Origin: JAKAIY01 sp963809385
GTDB taxonomy: Bacteria > Chloroflexota > Ktedonobacteria > Ktedonobacterales > JADMIN01
NCBI GenBank assembly: GCA_963809385.1
Contig: CAWEJL010000005.1
Location: forward strand, 248,001-312,000
Reading direction: 5' to 3'
Length of the DNA: 64,000 nt
A program made the translations under genes and the position numbers. Below the pieces are notes generated by a model. The model was not told the origin of the DNA, did no database searches, and saw only the letters and a list, made by a program, of their open reading frames with translations. Shown here one piece after another: positions 51,399 through 60,230 of this stretch. Within the stretch, counting starts at the first letter, position 1; each line of letters starts with the position of its first letter.

Positions 51399-52754
51399 AT
51401 GAAGACACTGAATCGCGAGCGGCTGGCGACACTCATGGACCGGGAGTGCGCCACGTTCGAGCGTGAGCATCCACGCTCGCGACAGCTTCACGAGGAGGCG
51501 GGCCGCTCACTCCTCTCTGGAGTCCCGATGAACTGGATGACACGCTGGCCAGGAGCCTTCCCCATCGTCGCGGCGACAGCGGAAGGAGCGCGCCTGGTAG
51601 ACGTTGATGGCAAGGAGTACGTCGACTTCTGCCTGGGCGATACCGGCGCGATGGCCGGGCACGCGCCCGCACCAGCGGTCGCGGCGGTGGAGCGGCAGGC
51701 GCGTCGCGGCCTGACGACGATGTTGCCGAGTGAGGATACCGCCTGGGTTGGCGATGAGATGCGGCGCCGCTTCGGCCTTCATTACTGGCAGTTCACCCTT
51801 TCGGCTACCGACGCCAACCGTTTCGCCATTCGCCTCTGCCGCCAGATCACCGGCCGCTCCAAGATTTTGGTTTTCGACCACTGTTATCACGGCACCGTGG
51901 ATGAGACATTCGCCACCGTAGACGATGCAGGGCATGTCACGCCGAGCGTTGGCAATATCGGCCCGGCCGTTGATCCGGCGCTCACCACGCGCGTCGTCCA
52001 GTGGAACGACGTTGACGCGCTGGAGCGAGCGCTGGCGCATGGCGATGTCGCCTGCGTGCTAGCCGAACCGGCGATGACCAACGTCGGTATTGTCCTGCCA
52101 GATGCGGGTTACCACTCGGCGCTGCGCGACCTGACCAGACAGTACGGCGCGCTGCTCATCATTGACGAGACACACACGCTTTGCGCTGGCCCCGGCGGCT
52201 ACACCCGCGCCTATGAGCTGGAGCCAGATCTGCTGACCATCGGCAAGGCCATCGGCGGGGGCGTGCCATGCGGCGCCTACGGGATGACAGAAGCGGTGGC
52301 CGAGCGCGTCCTCGCGCACACTAACTGGGACGCCGCCGACGTCGGCGGCATCGGCGGCACCCTCGCCGCGAACCCGCTCTCAGCGGCGGCGATGCGGGCC
52401 ACCCTGGGCGATGTGCTGACCAGCGAGGCGTTCGCTCGCATGATCGAGCTGGGCGCACGCTTCGAGCGCGGCGTCGTAGAGGTGATCACCGACCAGGATC
52501 CTCCCTGGCATGCCGTGCGAATCGGCTGCCGAGTCGAGTATCTCTTTGTCCACGAGCGTCCGCGCAACGGAGCCGAGGCCGCGGCGGCGATGGACCACGA
52601 TCTCGACGCCTACCTCCACCTCTACATGCTCAATCGCGGCATCCTGATGACGCCATTCCACATGATGGCGCTAGTATCCCCGGTAACCACGCCCGAGGAC
52701 ATAGACCACCACACGGCAACCTTCCGCGAGGCGGTCACGGAGCTGTTCGCGTAG
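51399..52754 (+). CDS. Class III aminotransferase (glutamate-1-semialdehyde aminomutase-like)
   Basis: 451 residues. YVDFCLGDTGAMAGHAPAPAVAA and LIIDETHTLCAGPGGYTRAYELEPDLLTIGKAIGGGVPCGAYGM contain the PLP ring Asp and the Schiff-base Lys. The closest familiar patterns are HemL-like and omega-aminotransferases; since the neighbours are SDRs, a catabolic or natural-product amine role is more likely than heme synthesis. 43 bases after SDR 2, with GAAGGGAAG ribosome site. Last gene before the mobile region. Confidence 0.9.
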   Translation: MKTLNRERLATLMDRECATFEREHPRSRQLHEEAGRSLLSGVPMNWMTRWPGAFPIVAATAEGARLVDVDGKEYVDFCLGDTGAMAGHAPAPAVAAVERQARRGLTTMLPSEDTAWVGDEMRRRFGLHYWQFTLSATDANRFAIRLCRQITGRSKILVFDHCYHGTVDETFATVDDAGHVTPSVGNIGPAVDPALTTRVVQWNDVDALERALAHGDVACVLAEPAMTNVGIVLPDAGYHSALRDLTRQYGALLIIDETHTLCAGPGGYTRAYELEPDLLTIGKAIGGGVPCGAYGMTEAVAERVLAHTNWDAADVGGIGGTLAANPLSAAAMRATLGDVLTSEAFARMIELGARFERGVVEVITDQDPPWHAVRIGCRVEYLFVHERPRNGAEAAAAMDHDLDAYLHLYMLNRGILMTPFHMMALVSPVTTPEDIDHHTATFREAVTELFA

Positions 52755-52870
52755 CCACGCCTGCTCCAACGGGATGAGCAGAACGCGGCCTCATGCGAAC
52801 TTCTCAGGTAATCGCCTTAGCCACGGTATGCGTGATGCTGCGGTTGGGTAGCTCGCAGGACGTTGGACAA

Positions 52871-52945
52871 TGGCAGAGGCGTATGGGAGTCGAACCCACC
52901 CGCGACCGCGCTAGCGACCGCGCAACCGTTTTGAAGTCAGTTGCG
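52871..52945 (-). tRNA. selC: Degenerate tRNA-Sec-like sequence (3' two-thirds)
   Basis: Minus strand: anticodon loop CTTCAAA (anticodon TCA at 52934-52932), a long GC-rich variable region with CGCTAGCG, T arm GTGGG-TTCGACT-CCCAT, then an eight-base acceptor strand ACGCCTCT, discriminator G and encoded CCA. Spacing matches selenocysteine tRNA from the anticodon to the 3' end. The 5' half does not fit: no eight-base partner AGAGGCGT is found upstream, the anticodon stem has an A-A mismatch and the variable arm does not pair well. Most likely a truncated or decayed copy, as left at an integration site. Confidence 0.5.
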
Positions 52946-53237
52946 CCGTGACTCAGAACGCATCACGATATCTCCAAGCGCCAATTCATGGGCATTTACA
53001 GGCCAGAGAATCTCACGCATACTCATGTTATCGCTGCAGGTTGGCATCATCGATGGCATCAATTGGCATCATTCACCAGTGCATAAACCATCGATTTCAT
53101 CTCCAAACCAAACGTGGCAATAGCTCTCCGTAAAACGTGCTTGATACGCTCCCAGGAGACTTGGCGTCCGTGGCCGAAGATCATATCCAGAGTCTGCTGG
53201 AAATTGGTCGCTCCAGTAGACTGGTAACTGTAGACGG
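52946..53237 (-). other. Mobile-region sequence with an unassigned coding-like fragment
   Basis: On the minus strand a frame ending at 53059 reads VYSYQSTGATNFQQTLDMIFGHGRQVSWERIKHVLRRAIATFGLEM, which is protein-like but has no start of its own; upstream it runs through the 9-bp repeat into the transposase region. Base composition is lower in GC than the flanking chromosome. I take it as a fragment of an unknown gene joined to the IS remnant. Confidence 0.4.
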
Positions 53238-54501
53238 TTAGGCAGTACACATAGGCGTCTCCTGTGAGGTCATCGGAGTCATCGGAGTCATCGGAGTCAT
53301 CGAAGTCATCGAAGCATGCGCCTGACGCCACTGCCAGTAGGCGGTCATATCGAGATAGTGGTGACCGGTTGTCCACTGCTCATGCTGCTCGAACAGGAGC
53401 GCGCCGAGCAAGCGGATGGCGGATTCACGGTTCGGGAAGATGCAGATGGCACGCTCTCGACGGCGGATCTCCTCGTTGAGGCGCTCAACGCTATTGGTGG
53501 TGCGCAATCGCCGCCGGTAGGGTCCAGGCAGCGCCAGCACAGCTGTCGCATCGTCAAAGGCCGCCTCCAGCGCGGCTACGGCATTGGGCGCACGTTCCGC
53601 GAAGAACTCGACCACTTGGTGAAGGAGCGTGCGCGCCGTAGCGAGGTCGGGGCCTCAAAGAGTGAGCGAAGATGTTCATGCATCTCATCGCGCACCGCCT
53701 TGAGGGTCGCGTCCATGACGTCGCGGGTCAAGTGCATTTGACAGCGCTGCCAGGTCGCGCCGTGGAAGTGGCGCTGGATCGCGTTGACCAATCCGCCATG
53801 CCATCGGAGACCACCAGATCCTCGCCGGAGAGGTCGCGCCGCTTGAGCCAGCCGAGGAACCCCGATCAGTTGGCTTCCGACTCGCTGTCGCCGAGTTGGA
53901 GCCCCAGAATCTCGCGCGACCTCGCCGCATTGACCCCAATCGCCAGCAAGCCTGAGAGGGCGCGCACGCGCTCGTCCTCACGCACCTTCAAGATGAGCGC
54001 GTCCACCAGTGCAAAGGGAAACGCCTGCTCGCCCAAGGGGTGCTCGTTCCAGGCGATGACCAGCGGGTCAAGTTGGGCGCAGAGCGCGGAGATGGTCGAC
54101 TTGGAGAAGCTCGCGCCACACGACTCTTCGGTGATCTGCGTCACCTTGCGCGTCGAGACGCCGTTCACCACCATCTCCACGAGAGCTAGCACGAGCGCCT
54201 GCTCGCTGCGCTGATAGCGCGCGAAGAGTTCGGTCGAGAATTCGCCGTCGCGCACCTGGAGCACACGCAGCGTGAGCGGGCCGACTCGCGTGGTCAGTTT
54301 GCGCGGGCGCACGCCGTTGCGGTAGCCCTGGCGGTCCTCGTTGCGCTCATAACGCGCCGCGCCCAGTTGCTCGCTCACCTGTGCCTCCAACACTTGATTG
54401 AGCACCTGCTCCAACAGCTTGCTCAGCCCACTCTCGCTCGCTGTGCCGCTGAGCAGGCCGTGCAACGTCTCGCTGTCAATGGTAACCTGATACGCAGTCA
54501 T
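53238..54501 (-). pseudogene. IS256-family (Mutator-type) transposase, inactivated
   Basis: N-terminal 211 residues intact (LEQVLNQVLEAQVSEQLGAARYERNEDRQGYRNGVRPRKL...FALVDALILKVRED with the first catalytic Asp) up to a stop at 53866, where a Trp codon is expected. Then WLKRRDLSGEDLVVSDG (second Asp region), a frameshift to NAIQRHFHGATWQRCQMHLTRDVMDATLKAV, and another to FFAERAPNAVAALEAAFDDATAVLALPGPYRRRLRTTNSVERLNEEIRRRER (Glu region) ending in YWQWR. One stop and at least two frameshifts, so it cannot produce transposase. Confidence 0.9.
53269..53313. repeat. Five tandem copies of a 9-bp unit
   Basis: GTCATCGGA is repeated three times and GTCATCGAA twice without spacers, fused to the 3' end of the IS256 pseudogene. 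Units are multiples of three, extending the open frames on both strands. Not CRISPR: unit too short and no spacers. Confidence 0.85.
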
Positions 54502-54581
54502 CCAGTCTTCCGCTGGTTCCTGAACGGCTTGATTCGTTACGTTCAGTCTACCCAGAGCGCCGGGTGCTTTGTTTTGGTCGC

Positions 54582-54623
54582 GCGGTTGGTAGCTGGCCTC
54601 ACGTGAGGCCAGCTACCAACCGC
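54582..54623. repeat. 42-bp perfect palindrome
   Basis: Positions 54582-54623 read the same on both strands; the half starts GCGGTTGGTAGCTGGCC and the centre is CACGTG. It lies 81 bases upstream of the IS256 transposase start and 27 bases from the truncated IS1182 fragment, i.e. at the element boundary. This is what two abutting terminal inverted repeats, head to head, would look like. Confidence 0.85.
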
Positions 54624-54649
54624 CTATCCCCGCACCGAATTTCCAGCAC

Positions 54650-54859
54650 TTATTGGACACTACTGACGAGCGCCTGCCGCCACAGCGCCTCGGTGGGCCT
54701 GCCACGCTTCGCGAACAGGTCAGCGAACTGGGTATCGTCATAGACTGCGCCGAGCACGTCGCGCATCTGGAGATAGACGTTGCCCTTGGGGAACGCGGCA
54801 CGTGCGACACAGTTAGTCTCGTCGGGCACAGGGTCGATGGTGGTCGGATGCGGACACAT
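54650..54859 (-). pseudogene. IS1182-family transposase, N-terminal fragment
   Basis: 69 residues beginning MCPHPTTIDPVPDETNCVARAAFPKGN, then YLQMRDVLGAVYDDTQFADLFAKRGRPTEALWRQALV, the classic IS1182 N-terminus. AAGGAG precedes the ATG. The similarity stops at 54650 after ALVSSVQ, where intact elements continue with a helical and a DDE domain, so it was cut by later insertion or deletion at the palindrome side. Confidence 0.85.
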
Positions 54860-54985
54860 GGCTGGCTCCTTCGCTCACTGAGCACGAGGGTATGCCCGCC
54901 GCTGCCGCATGCCGCGTACCCAGATACTCGCCTTCCTTGGTCAGAATTCGCCAACAGTATCGATCTCGGGCTTGACCATCGATTA

Positions 54986-55032
54986 TCCTTCCCGCGTGAT
55001 GTTCAGATCGTGGTCTGGCACGACGTGAAACA
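54986..55032 (-). pseudogene. 47-bp inverted remnant of a wecB gene
   Basis: The minus strand of 54986-55032 matches wecB at 57852-57898 at 45 of 47 positions; it encodes LFHVVPDHDLNI-REG in frame and then breaks off. The two mismatches are T/C. It marks a past rearrangement that moved or duplicated part of the glycan cluster. Confidence 0.85.
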
Positions 55033-55050
55033 GTCCCGCACATAGGCGCA

Positions 55051-55668
55051 TCATGCCTGTGTCTCCAGCACACCTTGCTCGCGCAGCAACTCTTCACACA
55101 TCAAGATCGCCAATGCGCTGAAGCCATCTTGAATCTGCCCAGTGCGTGCGAGGTGTAGCGCTTCGTGGGCTGGTGTCGGACAGATGTGGATGTATTCAGT
55201 GGACTCGAGTCGCTGTCGCTGCGTGAACTCCACTCCGAGCGCCAAATAGATGTGACAAACTTCATTGCTCACAGCGTTTGCTGGAAAATACGAGGCGACA
55301 TGCCGCATATCTGCCGCTGTCGCCCCGAGTTCCTCCCGCAACTCCATTCGTGCGACTTCGAGGATGGATGAGTGCGCCTCGTCTCGTGGCGCTACACCAC
55401 CGGGCGCTACACCACCGGCAGGCACCTCGAGACACCATGCGTCTACAGGGTAGCGGTACTGACGGATGAGGACGATGTCCCCGCTTCCGGTCAGCGGGAC
55501 GATCACAACCGAGCCGCTGTGGTCATGGTAGGTATAGGTGGTGTCGCCCTGACCCTCAATGTGTATGCGATCCTGACGCAGACGCATCCATGGGGTGATG
55601 AAAGGCCACGTCGTCTCCAGTATCGTCCACCCGATCGTCGCCCCTACTGGCTTTTCGGTCGCCGGCAC
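55051..55668 (-). CDS. NUDIX hydrolase, ADP-ribose pyrophosphatase type
   Basis: 205 residues. SGSVVIVPLTGSGDIVLIRQYRYPVDAWCLEVPAGGVAP leads to the Nudix box, whose catalytic part is ARMELREELGATAADM (REXXEEXG). The box is interrupted by a duplicated GGVAP element and DEAHSSILE, so the usual 23-residue spacing is expanded. EYIHICPTPAHEALHLARTGQIQDGFSALAIL is the C-terminal element of ADP-ribose/sugar-nucleotide hydrolases. GTG start with AAGGAG nine bases upstream. The only apparently intact gene among the IS remnants. Confidence 0.85.
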   Translation of the reverse strand: MPATEKPVGATIGWTILETTWPFITPWMRLRQDRIHIEGQGDTTYTYHDHSGSVVIVPLTGSGDIVLIRQYRYPVDAWCLEVPAGGVAPGGVAPRDEAHSSILEVARMELREELGATAADMRHVASYFPANAVSNEVCHIYLALGVEFTQRQRLESTEYIHICPTPAHEALHLARTGQIQDGFSALAILMCEELLREQGVLETQA

Positions 55669-55934
55669 GTTTTATCGCTCCTTTCGCGAATCCTTGTGAT
55701 GACATCGCGCTCAACGGTAAGTGAGAGCAGATGGAGCCTGCCAAGATCGGGCACTAGCGTATGCGCCGGCATGAAGCGCCTCCGTCAACGAACGGACTGG
55801 TTCCACCTTGCCACATAGGATCCAATCCTCGGTCATCAACTCCTCGGAAGAACCACCAAAGCGGGTCAACTTCAAGCCCACTGATGTTTTCCTGTCTTCC
55901 GGGGCGAGTAGATTCACCTGAAGAACAGGGTAGA

Positions 55935-56363
55935 CGCAACTTTCTCTGCCTGGTGGCGATGCACGACTGGTACAGCGGCTACGTCCTGGTGTAGGAACTC
56001 TGGAACACATTCGATACCAGTTTCTGCCTGGAAGCGCTGATAGGAGCCTTGCGTCATGGCCAGCTACGCATCTTCAACATCGATCAAAGCGTCCAGTTCC
56101 CCAGCCAGGTCTACTCCAGTCGGCTGACGCAGGCGGGGATCCAGATCAGTTGGGACAGGCGTGGGCGGGCGCTGGACAACGTCTTCGTCGAGCGCCTGTG
56201 GCGTTCGCTCAAATGGGAGGAGGTCTATCTTCACGCCTACCAGGAGGCCGCCGACGCGCTGAGCGCTCTCGACCACTCTTTCCACTTCTACAACCATGAC
56301 GGCCACATCAGGCCTTGGGTTATCAGACACCCGCTCAGGTCCGTCCACAGCGTGGCCACTTGA
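55935..56363 (+). pseudogene. IS3-family transposase (orfB integrase core) fragment
   Basis: The frame reads LCLVAMHDWYSGYVLV, a TAG stop at 55992 (Trp expected), ELWNTFDTSFCLEALIGALRHGQLRIFNIDQSVQFPSQVYSSRLTQAGIQISWDRRGRALDNVFVERLWRSLKWEEVYLHAYQEA and HSFHFYNHDGHIRPW. The catalytic Glu (NVFVERLW) and second Asp (NIDQ) regions are kept; the N-terminal half of the core, orfA and the element ends are missing. Non-functional. Confidence 0.88.
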
Positions 56364-56421
56364 AGGGCTTGAAGGGGTTATGCCCCTCGCTTCATTAACA
56401 TCGTTTGGGCCGTACGCTGTC

Positions 56422-56451
56422 TTGACATTGGGGAGTACCTCACACTATACA
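56422..56451 (+). promoter_or_regulatory. Candidate sigma-70 promoter upstream of the glycan cluster
   Basis: TTGACA (56422-56427), 18-base spacer, TATACA (56446-56451). It points toward the GT2 gene at 56809, with a strong hairpin in between, so either it drives the cluster through an attenuating hairpin or it belongs to the IS remnant. Confidence 0.5.
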
Positions 56452-56499
56452 AGACATTACAATGGATGTTACACCACTCAAGTCCCAACAAGGAATGTA

Positions 56500-56544
56500 T
56501 TGAACAGAGTTTGCTTGCTCTAATTGCAAGCAAACTCTGTTCAA
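56500..56544. repeat. 19-bp perfect inverted repeat upstream of the glycan cluster
   Basis: 56500-56518 (TTGAACAGAGTTTGCTTGC) is the exact complement of 56526-56544 with a seven-base loop. AT-rich compared with the chromosome. The 409-base gap 56400-56808 otherwise holds only the candidate promoter. It may be a terminator or a small transposon end pair. Confidence 0.75.
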
Positions 56545-56808
56545 TCAACCGCAGTTCTTCTGTTCCGACGCCTCTGTCTGTATCAATCACACTAGCCCTA
56601 GCGCAAGCTGGGCGACGGCGATTGCATATCAGATGGAACTGTGCCGGAAGGAACGATGCGCGAGCTCATAACGAGCAGCTCCTTTCACCAACTGGCTGCA
56701 CGCGCTGCACCATTGAGAGGCGCTGGGATCGCAGCTCCGCTTGACAGCTGATGGGATCCAGACTACAGGAATCCAGACCACAGGAATGGGACGAGGAGGT
56801 ACGGATAT

Positions 56809-57642
56809 ATGGGCACAGTTCCTCACACGGTAACGTCTACAGGAGCCCGCATCAGCGTTGTCATCCCCGCCTTTAATGAGGCAAAGAATCTGCCCTTTGT
56901 GCTCCCGCACATTCCCGCTTGGGTCCACGAAGTCATCCTGGTCGATGATCACTCGACGGACGGCACCGCTGACGTCACGCGTGCGTTGTTGCCGCGCACC
57001 CGCATCATCACGACGCAGCGCGGACATGGGAAAGGAGCCGCACTCCAAACTGGGTTTGCTGCAGCGACCGGGGAGATCATTGTCACTTTCGATGCCGATG
57101 GCTCCTCTAACCCAGGCGAGATCCCTGCATTCGTCGGACCTCTTCTAGCCGGTGCAGATTACGCAAAGGGTTCGCGCTTCATGCAAGGAGGTGGTACCGA
57201 TGATATGCCTTGGCACCGTGTCGTGGGGAACGCGGTCTTCGTTCTGCTCGTACGGTTACTCTATGGGGGGCGCTACACTGATCTGTGCTATGGGTATAAC
57301 GCCTTTTGGCGGACTGCGGGAAACTTGCTTCGACTCGACGGGGATGGCTTCGAAATCGAGACCATGATGAACATCCGGGCGTTGCAGCGCCAGCTGCACA
57401 TCGTGGAGGTGCCGAGCTTTGAGGCAGCGCGCATACACGGTGCGGGCTATCTGAAGGCGCTTCCCGACGGTTGGCGTGTACTCAAGACTATTTGGCGCGA
57501 ACGCCAGTCGTCAGCCGCATTGGCTGCAACCGAAGCTCATCATAATTCTCACCGCGGTTCAATGCCTGGAGCCAACATTGCCATGGATGACCTCAAGCCA
57601 CTGATGGACGCATTCGCCCACACGATCGATACGGAGAGTTGA
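56809..57642 (+). CDS. Glycosyltransferase family 2, polyprenyl-phosphate sugar transferase-like
   Basis: 277 residues. ISVVIPAFNEAKNLPFVLPHIP, VILVDDHSTDGTADV and EIIVTFDADGSSNPGEIPAFV (DXD-equivalent DAD) are the GT-A core of DPM1/dolichyl-phosphate-glucose-like enzymes; GYNAFWR and DGFEIETMMNIRA belong to the acceptor part. No C-terminal membrane helices, so it is probably a soluble or peripherally bound enzyme. GAGGAGGT precedes the ATG. First gene of the cluster. Confidence 0.9.
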   Translation: MGTVPHTVTSTGARISVVIPAFNEAKNLPFVLPHIPAWVHEVILVDDHSTDGTADVTRALLPRTRIITTQRGHGKGAALQTGFAAATGEIIVTFDADGSSNPGEIPAFVGPLLAGADYAKGSRFMQGGGTDDMPWHRVVGNAVFVLLVRLLYGGRYTDLCYGYNAFWRTAGNLLRLDGDGFEIETMMNIRALQRQLHIVEVPSFEAARIHGAGYLKALPDGWRVLKTIWRERQSSAALAATEAHHNSHRGSMPGANIAMDDLKPLMDAFAHTIDTES

Positions 57643-57701
57643 GCGAAAGGTTCATTGAGGTCTTCCGGTGAAGATGGCTTGGCGAAAGGACGCAGGCGCT
57701 C

Positions 57702-58937
57702 ATGATCAAGGTTGTCTCTATCTTCGGGACACGCCCCGAGGCGATCAAAATGATCCCGGTGATACGAGAGTTGGCAGGACACCCAGAAGCATTTAACTCA
57801 CGTATCTGTGTCACCGCTCAGCACCGGCAGATGCTCGATCAGGTGCTGAACCTGTTTCACGTCGTGCCAGACCATGATCTGAACATCATGCGGGAAGGGC
57901 AATCTCTCGCCGATATCACTGCGGCAGCGATGCGAGGCCTTCAACCAATTCTTGCGCGTGAGCGCCCAGACTGGGTGCTCGTGCAAGGCGATACGACCAC
58001 GACGATGGCAGCCAGCCTGGCCGCCTTTTACTCCCACATTCGGATTGGCCACATTGAGGCCGGCTTGCGCACGCACAACAAACAGCAGCCGTTTCCGGAG
58101 GAGGTCAATCGACGTATTACGAGCGTTCTAGCCGACCTCCACTTCGCACCAACACAGCAGGCGGCAGACAATCTGCGGCGCGAGGGCGTGCCCGGTCAGA
58201 ACATCCGTGTGACAGGCAACACTGTCATTGACGCGCTTCATCGGGTTCTGCATCTTCCATTCGATCCGCGCGGCACGGGGATAGGCGAAATCCTACTTGG
58301 CGCTAAACGGATAATCATCGTGACGGCACATCGCCGGGAAAACTTCGGCCAGGGCATGGACGAAATCTGCCGAGCCCTGAGGACCATCGCGCAGCGATTT
58401 CCAGATGTCCACATCGTGTGGCCTGTCCACATGAACCCGCATGTCCGGACGCCCGCGCTCGCGTATCTCAGCAACATACCCAACATCAGCCTGCTACCAC
58501 CGCTCGAGTATCAGCCGCTCGTTTGGCTCCTCAAGCAGTGCACTCTGGTCATCACTGACTCCGGTGGCCTGCAGGAAGAGGCCCCCGGACTTGGTAAGCC
58601 CGTGCTGGTGGCGCGGGAGTCCACGGAACGGCCGGAAGGTGTGGCAGCGGGTACCGTGCGCCTGGTCGGCGCCCGCTACACAGCGCTTGTCGAAGAGACG
58701 ACACGCCTACTCACCGATCTGCGAGCCTATCAAACTATGGCGCTGGCCATCAACCCGTACGGAGACGGGCATGCGGCTGAATACATCGCCACCGCGCTAT
58801 GCAACGAGGACGCCATCGCGGCGCATCAGGCGCCTGGCAGGCTCCAACGCGGCCTGACGCCGGCCGCAGCGCTCATGGCTGAGTCAGTTGGCGGGTCCCT
58901 CGGCAATGCAGCCACCCAAGCGTTCACAGTCGAATGA
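57702..58937 (+). CDS. wecB: UDP-N-acetylglucosamine 2-epimerase (non-hydrolysing)
   Basis: 411 residues. Makes UDP-ManNAc from UDP-GlcNAc. Signature segments: FGTRPEAIKMIPVI, VQGDTTTTMAASLAAFY, HIEAGLRTHNKQQPFPEEVNRRI, VTAHRRENFGQGMDEICRAL and TDSGGLQEEAPGLGKPVLVARESTERPEG. The whole catalytic set is intact. The C-terminal ~35 residues are an Ala/Thr-rich extension. A 47-bp inverted remnant of the same gene lies at 54986-55032. Start ATG 57702. Confidence 0.95.
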   Translation: MIKVVSIFGTRPEAIKMIPVIRELAGHPEAFNSRICVTAQHRQMLDQVLNLFHVVPDHDLNIMREGQSLADITAAAMRGLQPILARERPDWVLVQGDTTTTMAASLAAFYSHIRIGHIEAGLRTHNKQQPFPEEVNRRITSVLADLHFAPTQQAADNLRREGVPGQNIRVTGNTVIDALHRVLHLPFDPRGTGIGEILLGAKRIIIVTAHRRENFGQGMDEICRALRTIAQRFPDVHIVWPVHMNPHVRTPALAYLSNIPNISLLPPLEYQPLVWLLKQCTLVITDSGGLQEEAPGLGKPVLVARESTERPEGVAAGTVRLVGARYTALVEETTRLLTDLRAYQTMALAINPYGDGHAAEYIATALCNEDAIAAHQAPGRLQRGLTPAAALMAESVGGSLGNAATQAFTVE

Positions 58938-59027
58938 GCCAGGATGTTATTCGATCGCGATAGCTACGGCTTATCTCAAAACATGCAAGCGCACATGCGA
59001 CGACAAGGATTACACAAGGAGTACGCG

Positions 59028-60173
59028 ATGACAACGGGTCAGAGCACACAAGAGGTCAACACGACTTCTCTTCACGACCAGCGACATGCTCCTCAGACGC
59101 GAGCAAGTACGTCAAGCGAGGGCTTGAGCGCCCAGCTCCGCCGCTGGCTTACCTCCGGTCGATGTCAACGCGCCAACGGCGCCTTCGTCGCCTGGCGTGA
59201 TGCTCGGACCGGTGTCCATGCTTTCGAGTATCCTGAGATCACGGGCTACGTGCTGACCTATCTAGCTGGACGGCCGACCCTTGGCGCTGATGAGGCGCTG
59301 GTTGGGCGCCAAGCGGCGGAATGGCTGATCAGGCGCTTCCAAGGGGGCAATTATGCCGCCCGCGACGGCTGGGATAAAGGAACTGTCTACCTCTTTGATC
59401 TGGCCATGATCGCGAACGGTCTGCTGACCTTTGGCGAGCGCGTCAGCGAGGAGCGCTACATGACCAGCGGCCTCGATCTTGCGGCAAAACTTGTCGGCGA
59501 GTTGAAGGGCGTCGGTGGGCCACGGACGCTCAGCCGCGCTACACCCACGACGAACCGTGCGTCGAACTGGTCTACCACTGGCCAAGCGCACATGTGTAAA
59601 GCGGTACAGTGCCTGCTACATGCGGACCGCCTCGGAGTTAGGGGCGCTACCGCAGTGGCGGAAAGGCTGGTCGCGCATACCAAGAGACTTCAGGCGAAGG
59701 ACGGCTGGTTCAGGACGCAACAAGCGACAGGTATAACCATGCTCCATCCTCACCTGTATGCCATCGAGGGCCTATGGATGTGGGGCTTGGCGCGAAGCGA
59801 TGACCATGCGCTCGCGCAAGCGCGACACGGCATGACCTGGCTTTGGACGCACCAGTTACAGCATGGCGGATTCCCCCGACTAGCGGCCAGCTCAGGCTTA
59901 CCAAGCGGAGCGGACGCGGTTGAGCAGACGGACGTAACCAGCCAGGCCATCCGCATGACGCTGGCGCTGCATCTAGACATGCCAGCAGTCGTCCGCGCGA
60001 GTCAGCGCTTGACATACGTCGCGCAATACGATGGCCGGGGTTGCGCCGCCTTGCCCTACCAACCAGCGAGCTCGCCTCGTCACCTCAATGTCTGGGCGAC
60101 ACTCTTCGGCGCGCAGGCGACTGAGGTGGTCAGCGCCGGAGCAGAGTCGCTGACCTGGCAGCATCTCGTATAG
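59028..60173 (+). CDS. Predicted alpha-helical barrel protein in the glycan cluster, function unknown
   Basis: 381 residues. Repeated helix pairs with WDKGTVYLFDLAMIANGLLTFGE, YMTSGLDLAAKLVGEL, AHMCKAVQCLLHADRLG, MLHPHLYAIEGLWMWGLA and MTWLWTHQLQHGGFPRLA suggest an (alpha/alpha)6 toroid as in GH-type epimerases, lyases or terpene cyclases. A catalytic residue set cannot be named. AAGGAG six bases upstream of 59028 selects this ATG over 58944. Between wecB and a GT4, so a sugar-modifying enzyme is plausible. Confidence 0.7.
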   Translation: MTTGQSTQEVNTTSLHDQRHAPQTRASTSSEGLSAQLRRWLTSGRCQRANGAFVAWRDARTGVHAFEYPEITGYVLTYLAGRPTLGADEALVGRQAAEWLIRRFQGGNYAARDGWDKGTVYLFDLAMIANGLLTFGERVSEERYMTSGLDLAAKLVGELKGVGGPRTLSRATPTTNRASNWSTTGQAHMCKAVQCLLHADRLGVRGATAVAERLVAHTKRLQAKDGWFRTQQATGITMLHPHLYAIEGLWMWGLARSDDHALAQARHGMTWLWTHQLQHGGFPRLAASSGLPSGADAVEQTDVTSQAIRMTLALHLDMPAVVRASQRLTYVAQYDGRGCAALPYQPASSPRHLNVWATLFGAQATEVVSAGAESLTWQHLV

Positions 60174-60230
60174 GCTCCCTTATCCCGTCGTGTCGGCGTA
60201 GTCTGGTCATAGCAGCGACAGGAAAGCGCA

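Noticed and set aside
53269..53313. Tandem repeat considered as a CRISPR
   Set aside because: Nine-base units with no spacers; simple repeat expansion.
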